This document shows positions 11,042 to 18,682 of a DNA stretch of 64,000 nucleotides, one piece after another. The DNA is taken from the NCBI RefSeq assembly GCF_002847505.1, contig NZ_MXAV01000013.1, forward strand, positions 80,995 to 144,994. The letters run 5' to 3'. How positions within the stretch are numbered: the stretch's first letter is position 1; every line of letters begins with the position of its first letter. The position numbers were made by a program, and so were the translations under genes. The notes beneath the pieces are model-generated. The model did no database searches, had not been told where the DNA came from, and saw nothing but the letters and a program-made list of their open reading frames with translations. The DNA comes from Acidithiobacillus marinus (GTDB lineage: Bacteria > Pseudomonadota > Gammaproteobacteria > Acidithiobacillales > Acidithiobacillaceae).

Positions 11042-12910
11042 ATGATAATGACCCAGAATCTGCCTGAAAAACCGGCGCACGCCCTAGCCGATTCAGAAGA
11101 ACCTTTTGATCTGCCGGGTTTTTTGCGCACCCTGACCAGCCATCCTGGTATTTATCAGATGTATGGCAAGGGCCGGCGTCTACTTTATGTGGGCAAAGCC
11201 CGCAATCTGAAACGGCGGGTGAGTTCGTATTTCCAGAAGCAGCGTCATAGTCCCAAAACCCTGGCCATGCTGGCGCAGGTGCAGCGAGTAGAGGTGTTGG
11301 TTACCCATACGGAAACCGAGGCCCTGGTGCTGGAGGCCAACCTCATCAAGCGCCATCATCCCCCCTATAATATTTTGCTGCGCGATGATAAAAGTTATCC
11401 GTATTTGTTGATTGCGTCAGCGGAACCTTTCCCGCCCATGCGTCTGCATCGTGGCGCACAAAAGCAAAAAGGCCAATATTTTGGTCCCTATCCCGCCGTG
11501 ACTGCCTTGCGTGAGAGTATGGTATTACTGCAAAAAGCCTTTCGGCTGCGCACTTGCGAAGAGCATACCTTTCGCAACCGCAGCAGAGCTTGCCTGCAAT
11601 ACCAGATCCAGCGCTGTAGTGGTCCCTGTGTCGGGCATATTCTTCCCGAAGATTACGCGCGGGATGTGAGCGATACCATTCGATTTCTGGAGGGGCGTAG
11701 CGATGAGGCTATCCGCAACCTCGGAGAACGGATGCAGAAAGCGGCAGAGCGGCTGGATTTTGAGGAAGCGGCCCTGCGAAGGGATCAAATTGCCGCTTTG
11801 TCGAAAATTCAGGAGCGTCAGTATGTGGCTCAGGCTGGTGGCGGTGATTTTGATGTGATCGCCTTGCTTCAGGAAAATGGGCAATGGGTGATTTTCATCA
11901 GTTTTATTCGTAATGGACGACAACTGGGTGGCAGATCGCTTTTCCCCCAGCATGCCGAAGACCTGCGTGGACCCGATGTCATGGCCGGTTTCCTCATGCA
12001 GTTCTATACTAACAAGGATATTCCAGGGAATTTGCTGGTGAATGTGCTACCTAGGAACCACGCGGCTGTCAGCGAGGCTTTAGTCGCCCAGTCTGGTCAT
12101 AAAGTGGTGATGGATGCGCCACAGCGAGGGCCGCGTAAGCGCTGGATGGCCATGGCGCAGACCAATGCCCTGAGTACCCTGCGCCAGCGTGGTCAGCAAG
12201 CCAGCGCCGGACGGAGAAGGATGTTGCTGCTGCAGGAGTTTTTTGAACTCCCGGAATTACCGCAGCGAGTCGAATGTTTTGATATCAGCCACACTCGTGG
12301 TGAGGCTGCGGTGGCCTCCTGTGTGGTTTTCGGTGAAGATGGCGCCATGAAAGAGGCTTATCGCCGTTTCAATATCCGCGATGTCACGGGTGGAGATGAT
12401 TATGCGGCCATCGAGCAAGCGGTTTATCGTCGCTACGGTCGTCTCAAAAAAGAGGGGTTGGCCCTGCCGGAAATCGTCCTGATAGACGGTGGACCGGGAC
12501 AGTTGGCCCGTGCTCAGGCAGCGCTGGCCCTGTTGGAAATTGAGCAACAGATTCAGCTATGCGGGGTTTCCAAAGGCACAACGCGGCGCCCGGGGCTGGA
12601 GTTGTTGCATGTACCTGGTTGGGCAGAAGCGCGGCAATTGCCGCCGGATGATCCGGCCTTGTTGGTGATTCAGGAAATCAGGGATGAGGCCCATCGCTTT
12701 GCGATTACCGGGCATCGCGCCAGGCGCGCCAAAACCCGGCAGGAGTCAGAGCTGGATCATATTGACGGTATTGGTCCCAAGCGACGCACAGCCTTGCTGC
12801 GCGCTTTTGGTGGATTGAAGGGAATTCGCGCTGCGGGTCTGGAAGACCTGCAAAGAGTGGGGGGGATTCATCAGGAATTGGCCCAGCGCATTTACGAGCA
12901 TTTTCATTAA
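11042..12910 (+). CDS. uvrC: UvrABC excinuclease subunit C
   Basis: Makes the 3' and 5' incisions in nucleotide excision repair. 622 residues, full length. N-terminal GIY-YIG nuclease (PGIYQMYGKGRRLLYVGKAR), a UVR domain for UvrB binding near residue 230 (AERLDFEEAALRRDQIAAL), the UvrC RNase H-like nuclease (FDISHTRGEAAVASCVVF, VLIDGGPGQL) and C-terminal helix-hairpin-helix repeats (LDHIDGIGPKRRTALLRAFG). 15 bp before pgsA, the same uvrC-pgsA order seen in many Proteobacteria. Confidence 0.98.
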   Translation: MIMTQNLPEKPAHALADSEEPFDLPGFLRTLTSHPGIYQMYGKGRRLLYVGKARNLKRRVSSYFQKQRHSPKTLAMLAQVQRVEVLVTHTETEALVLEANLIKRHHPPYNILLRDDKSYPYLLIASAEPFPPMRLHRGAQKQKGQYFGPYPAVTALRESMVLLQKAFRLRTCEEHTFRNRSRACLQYQIQRCSGPCVGHILPEDYARDVSDTIRFLEGRSDEAIRNLGERMQKAAERLDFEEAALRRDQIAALSKIQERQYVAQAGGGDFDVIALLQENGQWVIFISFIRNGRQLGGRSLFPQHAEDLRGPDVMAGFLMQFYTNKDIPGNLLVNVLPRNHAAVSEALVAQSGHKVVMDAPQRGPRKRWMAMAQTNALSTLRQRGQQASAGRRRMLLLQEFFELPELPQRVECFDISHTRGEAAVASCVVFGEDGAMKEAYRRFNIRDVTGGDDYAAIEQAVYRRYGRLKKEGLALPEIVLIDGGPGQLARAQAALALLEIEQQIQLCGVSKGTTRRPGLELLHVPGWAEARQLPPDDPALLVIQEIRDEAHRFAITGHRARRAKTRQESELDHIDGIGPKRRTALLRAFGGLKGIRAAGLEDLQRVGGIHQELAQRIYEHFH

Positions 12911-12925
12911 GGAAGCCAGCGGACC

Positions 12926-13513
12926 GTGATAAAGCGTATACCCAATTATCTGACCATTCTCCGCATTCTGTTGGTGCCTATTTTTGTCGCTTTGTTTTAT
13001 TGGGGCGGGGAAGCACGTACCTATGCAGCCACTGCAGTTTTTGCGGTTGCGGCTATCACTGACTGGGCAGACGGTTACCTGGCGCGGCGTTATCAGGGGG
13101 TGTCTCCTTTTGGGACTTTCCTTGATCCGGTAGCGGATAAGATCATGGTGGTGACGGCATTGATATTGATTGCCTCCTCGCGAGAGATGCCACCCTTGCT
13201 GGCGGGCATTCTGATTAGTGTGATTGTGGGCCGGGAGATTACGGTGTCGGCTCTGCGGGAATGGATGGCGGAGCTGGGTGAGCGCAAGAAGGTAGCGGTT
13301 TCCTGGCTGGGCAAGGCCAAGGCAACCACGCAAATGCTGGCTATTTTGTTGCTGGTCTATCGTGAGCCCCTGCTCGGGCTCTCGGCACGAACCCTGGGGA
13401 TTGTCCTCCTGGTGATTGCTGCTTTCATGACCCTGTGGAGCATGCTGGGTTATCTGCGGGCTGCCTGGCCGAGTCTGATGGCCCATGGCGTTGACCTTGA
13501 CAAGGAAAGTTGA
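12926..13513 (+). CDS. pgsA: CDP-diacylglycerol-glycerol-3-phosphate phosphatidyltransferase
   Basis: Inner-membrane enzyme for the committed step of phosphatidylglycerol synthesis. 195 residues with several membrane segments. The CDP-alcohol phosphotransferase motif D-x2-DG-x2-AR-x8-G-x3-D-x3-D is read as DWADGYLARR...GTFLDPVADK around residue 40-70. Starts at GTG (12926) and begins IKRIPNYLTILRI as usual. Followed by two tRNA genes. Confidence 0.97.
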   Translation: MIKRIPNYLTILRILLVPIFVALFYWGGEARTYAATAVFAVAAITDWADGYLARRYQGVSPFGTFLDPVADKIMVVTALILIASSREMPPLLAGILISVIVGREITVSALREWMAELGERKKVAVSWLGKAKATTQMLAILLLVYREPLLGLSARTLGIVLLVIAAFMTLWSMLGYLRAAWPSLMAHGVDLDKES

Positions 13514-13534
13514 TCCCTTTATCTTTGCGCTCAT

Positions 13535-13609
13535 GCGGGAATAGCTCAGTGGTAGAGCACAACCTTGCCAAGGTTGGGGTCGCGAGTTCGAGCCTCGTTT
13601 CCCGCTCCA
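13535..13609 (+). tRNA. tRNA-Gly (GCC)
   Basis: 75 nt including an encoded CCA end. Acceptor GCGGGAA pairs with TTCCCGC; D arm GCTCAGTGGTAGAGC; anticodon arm CAACC-TTGCCAA-GGTTG with GCC at 13567-13569; T arm GCGAG-TTCGAGC-CTCGT. All four stems close well. Confidence 0.98.
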
Positions 13610-13616
13610 ATACCGA

Positions 13617-13646
13617 GGGAAAGTTTCATGCTTTCCCTTTTCTTTT
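13617..13646 (+). terminator. intrinsic terminator after tRNA-Gly
   Basis: GGGAAAG (13617-13623), 7-nt loop, CTTTCCC (13631-13637), then TTTTCTTTT. It lies just 2 bp before the tRNA-Cys gene, so the tRNA-Gly transcript would end here and tRNA-Cys would need readthrough or its own promoter. Confidence 0.8.
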
Positions 13647-13648
13647 AA

Positions 13649-13722
13649 GGCTGGGTGGCAGAGTGGTCATGCAGCGGCCTGCAAAGCCGCGTACCTCGGT
13701 TCGATTCCGGGCCCAGCCTCCA
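13649..13722 (+). tRNA. tRNA-Cys (GCA)
   Basis: 74 nt with encoded CCA. Acceptor GGCTGGG pairs with CCCAGCC; anticodon arm GCGGC-CTGCAAA-GCCGC with GCA at 13681-13683; T arm contains GGTTCGATTCC. Clear cloverleaf. Confidence 0.97.
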
Positions 13723-13874
13723 ATATCCATATAAAAATTCCCCCTACCGATTTTACTGGTACTTTTCCTTCATCCAGGCATTGTATTTGCGCTAATTGCA
13801 TTCTTTTATGCCGGGAAAATAGATTCATTGTTTATTTTTCCATGATTATTTTGTGCGGTTTTTATGTTAAGTAA

Positions 13875-13903
13875 TTGACAAATTCACTTAACTATGAGAT
13901 AAC
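13875..13903 (+). promoter_or_regulatory. sigma-70 type promoter upstream of APC permease
   Basis: TTGACA (13875-13880), 17-bp spacer, GATAAC (13898-13903). The whole 240-bp gap after tRNA-Cys is AT-rich; a second TATAAT at 13930-13935 has no matching -35. Nothing else is seen in the gap. Confidence 0.55.
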
Positions 13904-13963
13904 TAAAAGTAAGAATAATAAATTTCAGATATAATATCACTATTATTCAGGGAGATTGTGCAT

Positions 13964-15580
13964 ATGTCTATCAAGATTTCTGGCAAGAATAAATTGAAGC
14001 GTGAAGGAGGATTGGTCGGGCTAATATTGGCTTGCGTTGGTGCATCCATAGGTTCCGGCTGGCTTTTTGGCCCTTTGTTTACGGCAAAAATGGCTGGTCC
14101 TTTGGCTATCGGTTCCTGGATTTTAGGTGCTGCTGCTATTCTTTTGCTGGCCCTGGTATTCGCCGAGCTGGCCCCGATGATTCCGCGAGCTGGTGCAGTA
14201 GTGCATCTCGCGCACGTCGGTAATGGCCCGATTGTCGGACACATGTGGAGCTGGATATTGTTTCTGTCCTATGCCTCCATTGCCCCTCTGGAAGTGACTG
14301 CGGTGTTGACTTACGCCAATAACTATTGGCCGGGATTGTTACAACCGCACACGGATTTACTGAGTGGGTTTGGTTTTTTTATTGCAGTTATTATGCTCGG
14401 TTTGTTTGTGGTGACCAATTTCATGGTAATTGGTTGGGTGCTCAAGGTGAATAACGCGGCCACCTGGTGGAAAATAGGCATTCCATTACTGACGGCGCTC
14501 ATGCTGATTATTGTGGCGTGGCATCCAGGCAATTTTCACATGCATGTGCACAATACCATGAGTGATGTGCATGGGATGTTTATTGCCATCGCCAGCGGCG
14601 GGGTGATTTTCAGCTTACTGGGCTTTCGCCACGCCATAGATCTGGCAGGAGAAAGTAAAAATCCCAAGAGAGATGTTCCCATTGCGGTGATCGGCTCGGT
14701 GTTGATTGCTTCGGCGGTATACATTGCTGTGCAGGTGGCTTTTTTGGGTGCTGTGAATCCTGCAGATCTCGCCAAGGACGGTTGGCAACATTTACATTTT
14801 CAAGGAGTAAACGGTCCTTTTGCGGCATTGGCGGCAGCGGTAGGTATTGGCTGGCTGGCTACCTTGCTTTATGTAGACGCATTTATTTCTCCCGCGGGTA
14901 CGGGGCTGATTTATACCACCACGGCGGCGCGTGTAACGCTCGCTACTGCCGAGACTGGCGCCGCTCCTCTGTGGCTGAATAAAATCAATCGGCATGGGGT
15001 TCCCTGGGTGACGCTGATCGTATTATTTCTGGTGGGTATCATCTTTTTCCTACCGTTTCCTTCCTGGCAGAAAATGGTGGGTTATATCGCGTCCATGACC
15101 GTACTTTCTTATTCTATTGGCCCTATTGCCCTGATCCAGATTCGTAAAGCCATGCCTAATCTTGAGCGCCCATTCCGTTTGTGGGGTGCGCCCGTTCTTG
15201 CTCCTCTGGCTTTTGTGGTTTCTACCTGGATCGTTTACTGGTCTGGTTTGAGAACACTGAACTTCATTTTTATTACTTTGTTTGTTTTATTGGCTATTTA
15301 TGCCTTTACCGGTATTTTTAGAAAAGAACGCTGGTTGGAAATGGGCTGGCAATATATGTGGTGGATATTTCCATACTTCATAGGCTTATGGGTGCTGAGC
15401 TGGATTGGTCCTAAAGATCTTGGTGGTGAGGGTTTATTGGCTTTTTTCCCAAGTATGGGAGCATTGGCAATACTGGCTCTTGGGGTTTTTTACTTGGCGA
15501 TTCGGGATTCAGTGGCTGATAAAACTATGCGTGTTTACATGCGCCAGTTTGGCAATAAAGTGCCTCCATCTGCGCCATAA
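13964..15580 (+). CDS. APC superfamily amino acid/polyamine permease
   Basis: 538 residues, about 12-14 membrane segments, inner-membrane secondary transporter. The family signature is in the first membrane segment, GLVGLILACVGASIGSGWLFG, with the unwound helix glycines that bind substrate, then PRAGAVVHLAHVGNG and a FRHAIDLAGESKNPKRDVP loop. GGAG ends 9 nt before the ATG at 13964; a GTG at 13958 is too close to it. The gene and its upstream gap are less GC-rich than the neighbouring housekeeping genes and sit just behind two tRNA genes, which may indicate acquisition. Substrate cannot be told. Confidence 0.9.
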   Translation: MSIKISGKNKLKREGGLVGLILACVGASIGSGWLFGPLFTAKMAGPLAIGSWILGAAAILLLALVFAELAPMIPRAGAVVHLAHVGNGPIVGHMWSWILFLSYASIAPLEVTAVLTYANNYWPGLLQPHTDLLSGFGFFIAVIMLGLFVVTNFMVIGWVLKVNNAATWWKIGIPLLTALMLIIVAWHPGNFHMHVHNTMSDVHGMFIAIASGGVIFSLLGFRHAIDLAGESKNPKRDVPIAVIGSVLIASAVYIAVQVAFLGAVNPADLAKDGWQHLHFQGVNGPFAALAAAVGIGWLATLLYVDAFISPAGTGLIYTTTAARVTLATAETGAAPLWLNKINRHGVPWVTLIVLFLVGIIFFLPFPSWQKMVGYIASMTVLSYSIGPIALIQIRKAMPNLERPFRLWGAPVLAPLAFVVSTWIVYWSGLRTLNFIFITLFVLLAIYAFTGIFRKERWLEMGWQYMWWIFPYFIGLWVLSWIGPKDLGGEGLLAFFPSMGALAILALGVFYLAIRDSVADKTMRVYMRQFGNKVPPSAP

Positions 15581-15624
15581 TGATGCCATGACCAGAAACG
15601 AAGCAGCGCATCTCGTATTGTAGT

Positions 15625-16266
15625 ATGCTGCTGCTAAAACATCTGCCGACCGTTCGTGAGCCCAGGCTCTATTTGAGCATGGAAAGGACGTATCTGGCTT
15701 ACCTGAAGTTTCTGTTCATTGCTTTTGGTACGGGTATTATCTCTGAAAAAATGACTTTGCTGCTGGCGGCCTTGCATTTTTATGAGTTAGTACCCTTTTT
15801 TCAGGACTTATATCGATTGTTGACCTGGCCAGTGCTGGTTCTACTGTTCATGATTTTTTATTTTTTTGTGCGTGATTTGCGCTACATCAATCGTGGCTCT
15901 CCGGTGACCAGCAAAGAAATCCAGGATCCGCGCATCTATTTTTCGGCAGAACGTACTTTTCTCTCCTGGATCCGAACCGGTATCAGTATTGTGATTTTCG
16001 GATTTATCATGGAAAAGTTTGACTTTTTTCTCACCAAGCTGGCACTGATGATGCACCGGATTATTACGCTGAAGGCCAGCTTCTCCGGGATGGATGAGAT
16101 TTTTCTGGCATTGGGGATCATCAGCATTGCGGTCGGTCTGGTGGGGTTCCTTCTCACGGTACATCAGGTAGATCAGGGCGCATATTATCCCCATCATAAA
16201 CTCTATGGAATTTATGGCCTGATACTGCTGGTTTGCCTATCATTATTGAGCTATTTTCTGGTTTGA
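15625..16266 (+). CDS. membrane protein with two DUF202 domains
   Basis: 213 residues, about six membrane segments. The second half (residues 95-213) is a clear DUF202/YidH-type domain with DPRIYFSAERTFLSWIRTGI; the first half carries a degenerate copy, EPRLYLSMERTYLAYLKF, at the same relative place. So the protein looks like an internal duplication of a normally single-domain small membrane protein of unknown function. No strong ribosome site precedes the ATG. The last 24 bp overlap the convergent gene at 16243. Confidence 0.8.
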   Translation: MLLLKHLPTVREPRLYLSMERTYLAYLKFLFIAFGTGIISEKMTLLLAALHFYELVPFFQDLYRLLTWPVLVLLFMIFYFFVRDLRYINRGSPVTSKEIQDPRIYFSAERTFLSWIRTGISIVIFGFIMEKFDFFLTKLALMMHRIITLKASFSGMDEIFLALGIISIAVGLVGFLLTVHQVDQGAYYPHHKLYGIYGLILLVCLSLLSYFLV

Positions 16267-16605
16267 TGCCTTTGTTTCTTGCGTGCTTCGCATTACGCGG
16301 TAGTTTTTTTCATCATCATCGCAGAGTAAAGCACAGGTGCCAACCATAAAGACATGAATCATGCATATGGAAAGCAGCAGCCCACCCATGACGGCAGTCG
16401 CAACAACCAGCAACACACCGAGAAAAGCCGTACTGTCGAAATCCAGACCACAAAGCCAGACCAAGAGGAAAAAAGCAGGTGCTGCCAGAACGATGGACAC
16501 AAGTGCCGCCAAGGCAGCCCTTTGACTTGTTGAAAGAGCGGCAACTCCGGCGCTGTTAGCTGAGAAACTGCCGACGCGAAACACAGGAGCTATCAGTTTT
16601 TTCAA
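16243..16605 (-). CDS. small membrane protein, unknown
   Basis: 120 residues with two predicted membrane helices (about residues 30-55, AALVSIVLAAPAFFLLVWLCG, and 60-90). I do not recognise the family. It would start at TTG (16605), with no clear ribosome site, and overlaps the end of the DUF202 gene by 24 bp on the opposite strand. A real small gene is plausible because the frame codes for coherent hydrophobic helices and a charged tail (CDDDEKNYRVMRS), but support is moderate. Confidence 0.45.
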   Translation of the reverse strand: MKKLIAPVFRVGSFSANSAGVAALSTSQRAALAALVSIVLAAPAFFLLVWLCGLDFDSTAFLGVLLVVATAVMGGLLLSICMIHVFMVGTCALLCDDDEKNYRVMRSTQETKASNQKIAQ

Positions 16606-16775
16606 TAAGGTGTTTTGCGTTATGCTCTTCGCTTGCTGGTCAAAAATAGATGAAGCATGTTGTGTCTGATCGTGTGGTAGACTTTTGCTGGCTATTTGTC
16701 GTTATAATCTACCAATTTTCGAGAAAATTACTTCTGAAAGTAGTCAATCTGATATTTTAAAAGAGGATTTTATTG

Positions 16776-17357
16776 ATGCATGGAGCAGATAGCTTGCCTT
16801 GGCCTCGCAGTGTCAAGTGGCTACATATTTTTTTGGCGGTATTCATCACCTATCAGTTGATGAGTGAGCTGGACATGAAAGCCATCTGGAAACATGTGGG
16901 AATATCTGCCTTTCGGCACTTTCTGTTCATATCCCATATGTGGGTGGGAATCGCCAGCAGCATTGTGATTGTCCTGTTTTGGCTGGTAGTGTTTCGTAAT
17001 GCCCAGTTGCGTGCCCATTTGTTTCCTTATCATGGTGTTTATTTTTCACGCATTGTGAAAGATATTCAGGGCGCCACGCGGGGTGTTTTGCCTCCGGGTG
17101 GGATGCGTGGCGGATTACCAGGCCTGATACATGGTCTGGGCCTTTTGGCGATTTCGGGCATGGGCGTTTCAGGTGTGGTGATGTTCGTCCTGATTTATGC
17201 GGCTGGCGGTGTAAAACCCGGGGATGCGTATGCTATTCCGCATGCGGTTCATTCGCTGATTGCCAATCTGGTATGGGCTTACTGGTGGGGCCATATTGCC
17301 ATGGCTTTTCTGCATACACTCCGTACCCCACGGATATTGCGAATTTTTATTCCCTGA
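16776..17357 (+). CDS. cytochrome b561-like membrane protein
   Basis: 193 residues with four membrane helices, each carrying a histidine in place for haem b binding (VKWLHIFLAVF, FISHMWVGIAS, LIHGLGLLAISGMGVSG, and HAVHSLIANLVWAYWWGH). This is the layout of the bacterial cytochrome b561/Ni-Fe hydrogenase b-type family, which passes electrons from the quinone pool. AAGAGGA lies 8 nt before the ATG at 16776. A TATAAT hexamer at 16703-16708 in the 170-bp upstream gap may be its -10. Electron partner unknown. Confidence 0.8.
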   Translation: MHGADSLPWPRSVKWLHIFLAVFITYQLMSELDMKAIWKHVGISAFRHFLFISHMWVGIASSIVIVLFWLVVFRNAQLRAHLFPYHGVYFSRIVKDIQGATRGVLPPGGMRGGLPGLIHGLGLLAISGMGVSGVVMFVLIYAAGGVKPGDAYAIPHAVHSLIANLVWAYWWGHIAMAFLHTLRTPRILRIFIP

Positions 17358-17456
17358 ATGACGGGGCGGAGCATCCAGTATGGATTGTCCGCCCTGATAA
17401 GTGCCAATTTTTGCTGAACCGCTTGGAGAGACTGATGCGGAAAATAAAGTACAGCT

Positions 17457-17485
17457 TTGACAGCATACCGTCTAGTTGGTATCTT
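17457..17485 (+). promoter_or_regulatory. promoter with 18-bp operator (CMD gene)
   Basis: TTGACA (17457-17462), 17-bp spacer, TATCTT (17480-17485). The spacer is filled by ATACCGTCTAGTTGGTAT (17465-17482), which on the other strand reads ATACCAACTAGACGGTAT, one base different from the operator at 4195-4212. A repressor bound here would block polymerase directly. Confidence 0.75.
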
Positions 17486-17517
17486 CAGGATTCCTTCAAT
17501 CAGCGCAGGAGAAAATC

Positions 17518-18054
17518 ATGACCACATTGACGTTGACTTCCCCTTCAGAAGCTACCGGCGAACTTGCAGAGCTCTATGCAGCCATTGAAAAATCATTTGG
17601 TGGGGTTCCAGAAGGTCTGCAGTTATTTGGGGTCAGTCCCAAATTGCTGGCCATACAAATGCAGCTCCTGGGATATTTTGGTCAGCATCCCCGCCTTTCA
17701 GCCAATTTCTTGGCCCTTTTGCGTTATGTGTTGTCAGAAGACGGTCATTGCCAGTTTTGCATCGGTTTTAATCAGTCGCTGCTGGTGAATGCGGGTATTG
17801 CCCCTGAAGCTATCCAGCAAGCACTGAAAAATCCGCGCAATGGCCCCCTTGAAGACCGTGAAAACCAGTTGCTGGATTATGTGCTGCGTGCCGTGCGCAA
17901 TCCCCATTCAGTCGAGGATGCAGAGGTGGATCAACTGCGCAAACTGGGCTGGACCGATCAGGATATTTTTGATGCGGTAGCGCATGGGGCGCAGCATAGT
18001 GCTGTAGATATCCTCTTTGAAACTTTTCGGGTAGCCCCTTTTTCGGCGAGTTGA
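17518..18054 (+). CDS. carboxymuconolactone decarboxylase/AhpD-like protein
   Basis: 178 residues, all-helical AhpD/CMD fold. The redox pair is in GHCQFCIGFN (C78 and C81), the CxxC of alkylhydroperoxidase-type members, so peroxide or radical-related thiol chemistry is more likely than true decarboxylation. CAGGAG precedes the ATG by 7 nt. Its promoter shares an operator with the cupin-ADH operon at 4.2-6.0 kb, which suggests all three genes answer the same electrophile or oxidant signal. Confidence 0.88.
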   Translation: MTTLTLTSPSEATGELAELYAAIEKSFGGVPEGLQLFGVSPKLLAIQMQLLGYFGQHPRLSANFLALLRYVLSEDGHCQFCIGFNQSLLVNAGIAPEAIQQALKNPRNGPLEDRENQLLDYVLRAVRNPHSVEDAEVDQLRKLGWTDQDIFDAVAHGAQHSAVDILFETFRVAPFSAS

Positions 18055-18081
18055 TCAAGCTTCGGGTGAGCCAGCTTTGGG

Positions 18082-18110
18082 TTGACAACGGGGGAGTTCC
18101 TTTCTAGTCT
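18082..18110 (+). promoter_or_regulatory. candidate promoter upstream of ArsR-MFS genes
   Basis: TTGACA (18082-18087), 17-bp spacer, TAGTCT (18105-18110). A direct repeat GGAGTTYCT occurs in the same stretch, at about 18092 and 18111. The -10 is weak. Confidence 0.4.
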
Positions 18111-18134
18111 AGGAGTTTCTAAATTTGTTAACTA

Positions 18135-18329
18135 TTGATGAGCTGGCCCATGTTTTTCAAACAGCGGAGCGATGTCGCCGGAATTTCAACCTACAGCTGC
18201 GGCGTTAAAGATTTTGCTGCAGCGGTAGCTGGAGTCGCTGGTGACGAATTGTCGTTTCCGATCGTCATGTTAATCGATACCCATGTTCATGCTGACGATG
18301 TGACCACCAATCTAGGTGCGGCGGCATGA
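18135..18329 (+). pseudogene. remnant of persulfide dioxygenase-like (ETHE1, MBL-fold) gene
   Basis: A 64-codon frame that begins MSWPMFFKQ and holds ISTYSCGV and then VMLIDTHVHADDVTTNLGAAA before its stop. These are the start and the first metal motif (THxHADH) of ETHE1-type metallo-beta-lactamases, but joined too closely, with the second H of HADH changed to D and everything behind it missing. So I read it as a collapsed relic. It overlaps the start of a Cys-rich ArsR gene; ArsR-type sulfur sensors often sit beside such dioxygenases. Confidence 0.5.
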
Positions 18330-18682
18330 GCGTGGAAACGGAGCGTTTTGCTCTGTTTGCCGAGGTCTTTGCGGCCCTGGCTCATCCCAAGCGTCTGGAG
18401 ATCATCCATTATCTGGGAGAAAAGCAACATACAGCCGGGGAGTTGACGGAATTGACCGGCCTGTCCAAGGCCAATGTCTCTCAACATTTGAGTATTCTCA
18501 AGGCTCGTGGCCTGGTGCACTGTGACAAGTGTGGCACTTTCTGTCATTACCGCCTCACCAGCCCCGAGCTGCTGCAGACCTGTGAAATTGTACGGCATCT
18601 GATCCTTGAACAAATGGACCTGACCGTTGCCAGTCGGCAAAAACTGGCCGAGCTTGTCCCTTTACGCAAGCAACCGTCATGA
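18326..18682 (+). CDS. ArsR family regulator with Cys-rich wing
   Basis: 118-residue winged-helix repressor (recognition helix in SKANVSQHLSILKARGL). The wing reads VHCDKCGTFCHYRL with C66, C69 and C73, and C86 follows in the next helix, so a metal ion or a disulfide/persulfide bond could be sensed. This differs from the arsenic-type ArsR at 2419. Starts 4 bp inside the dioxygenase relic and overlaps the MFS gene by 4 bp (ATGA), so it most likely controls that transporter. The ligand is unknown; a sulfur species is plausible from the relic next to it. Confidence 0.9.
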   Translation: MSVETERFALFAEVFAALAHPKRLEIIHYLGEKQHTAGELTELTGLSKANVSQHLSILKARGLVHCDKCGTFCHYRLTSPELLQTCEIVRHLILEQMDLTVASRQKLAELVPLRKQPS

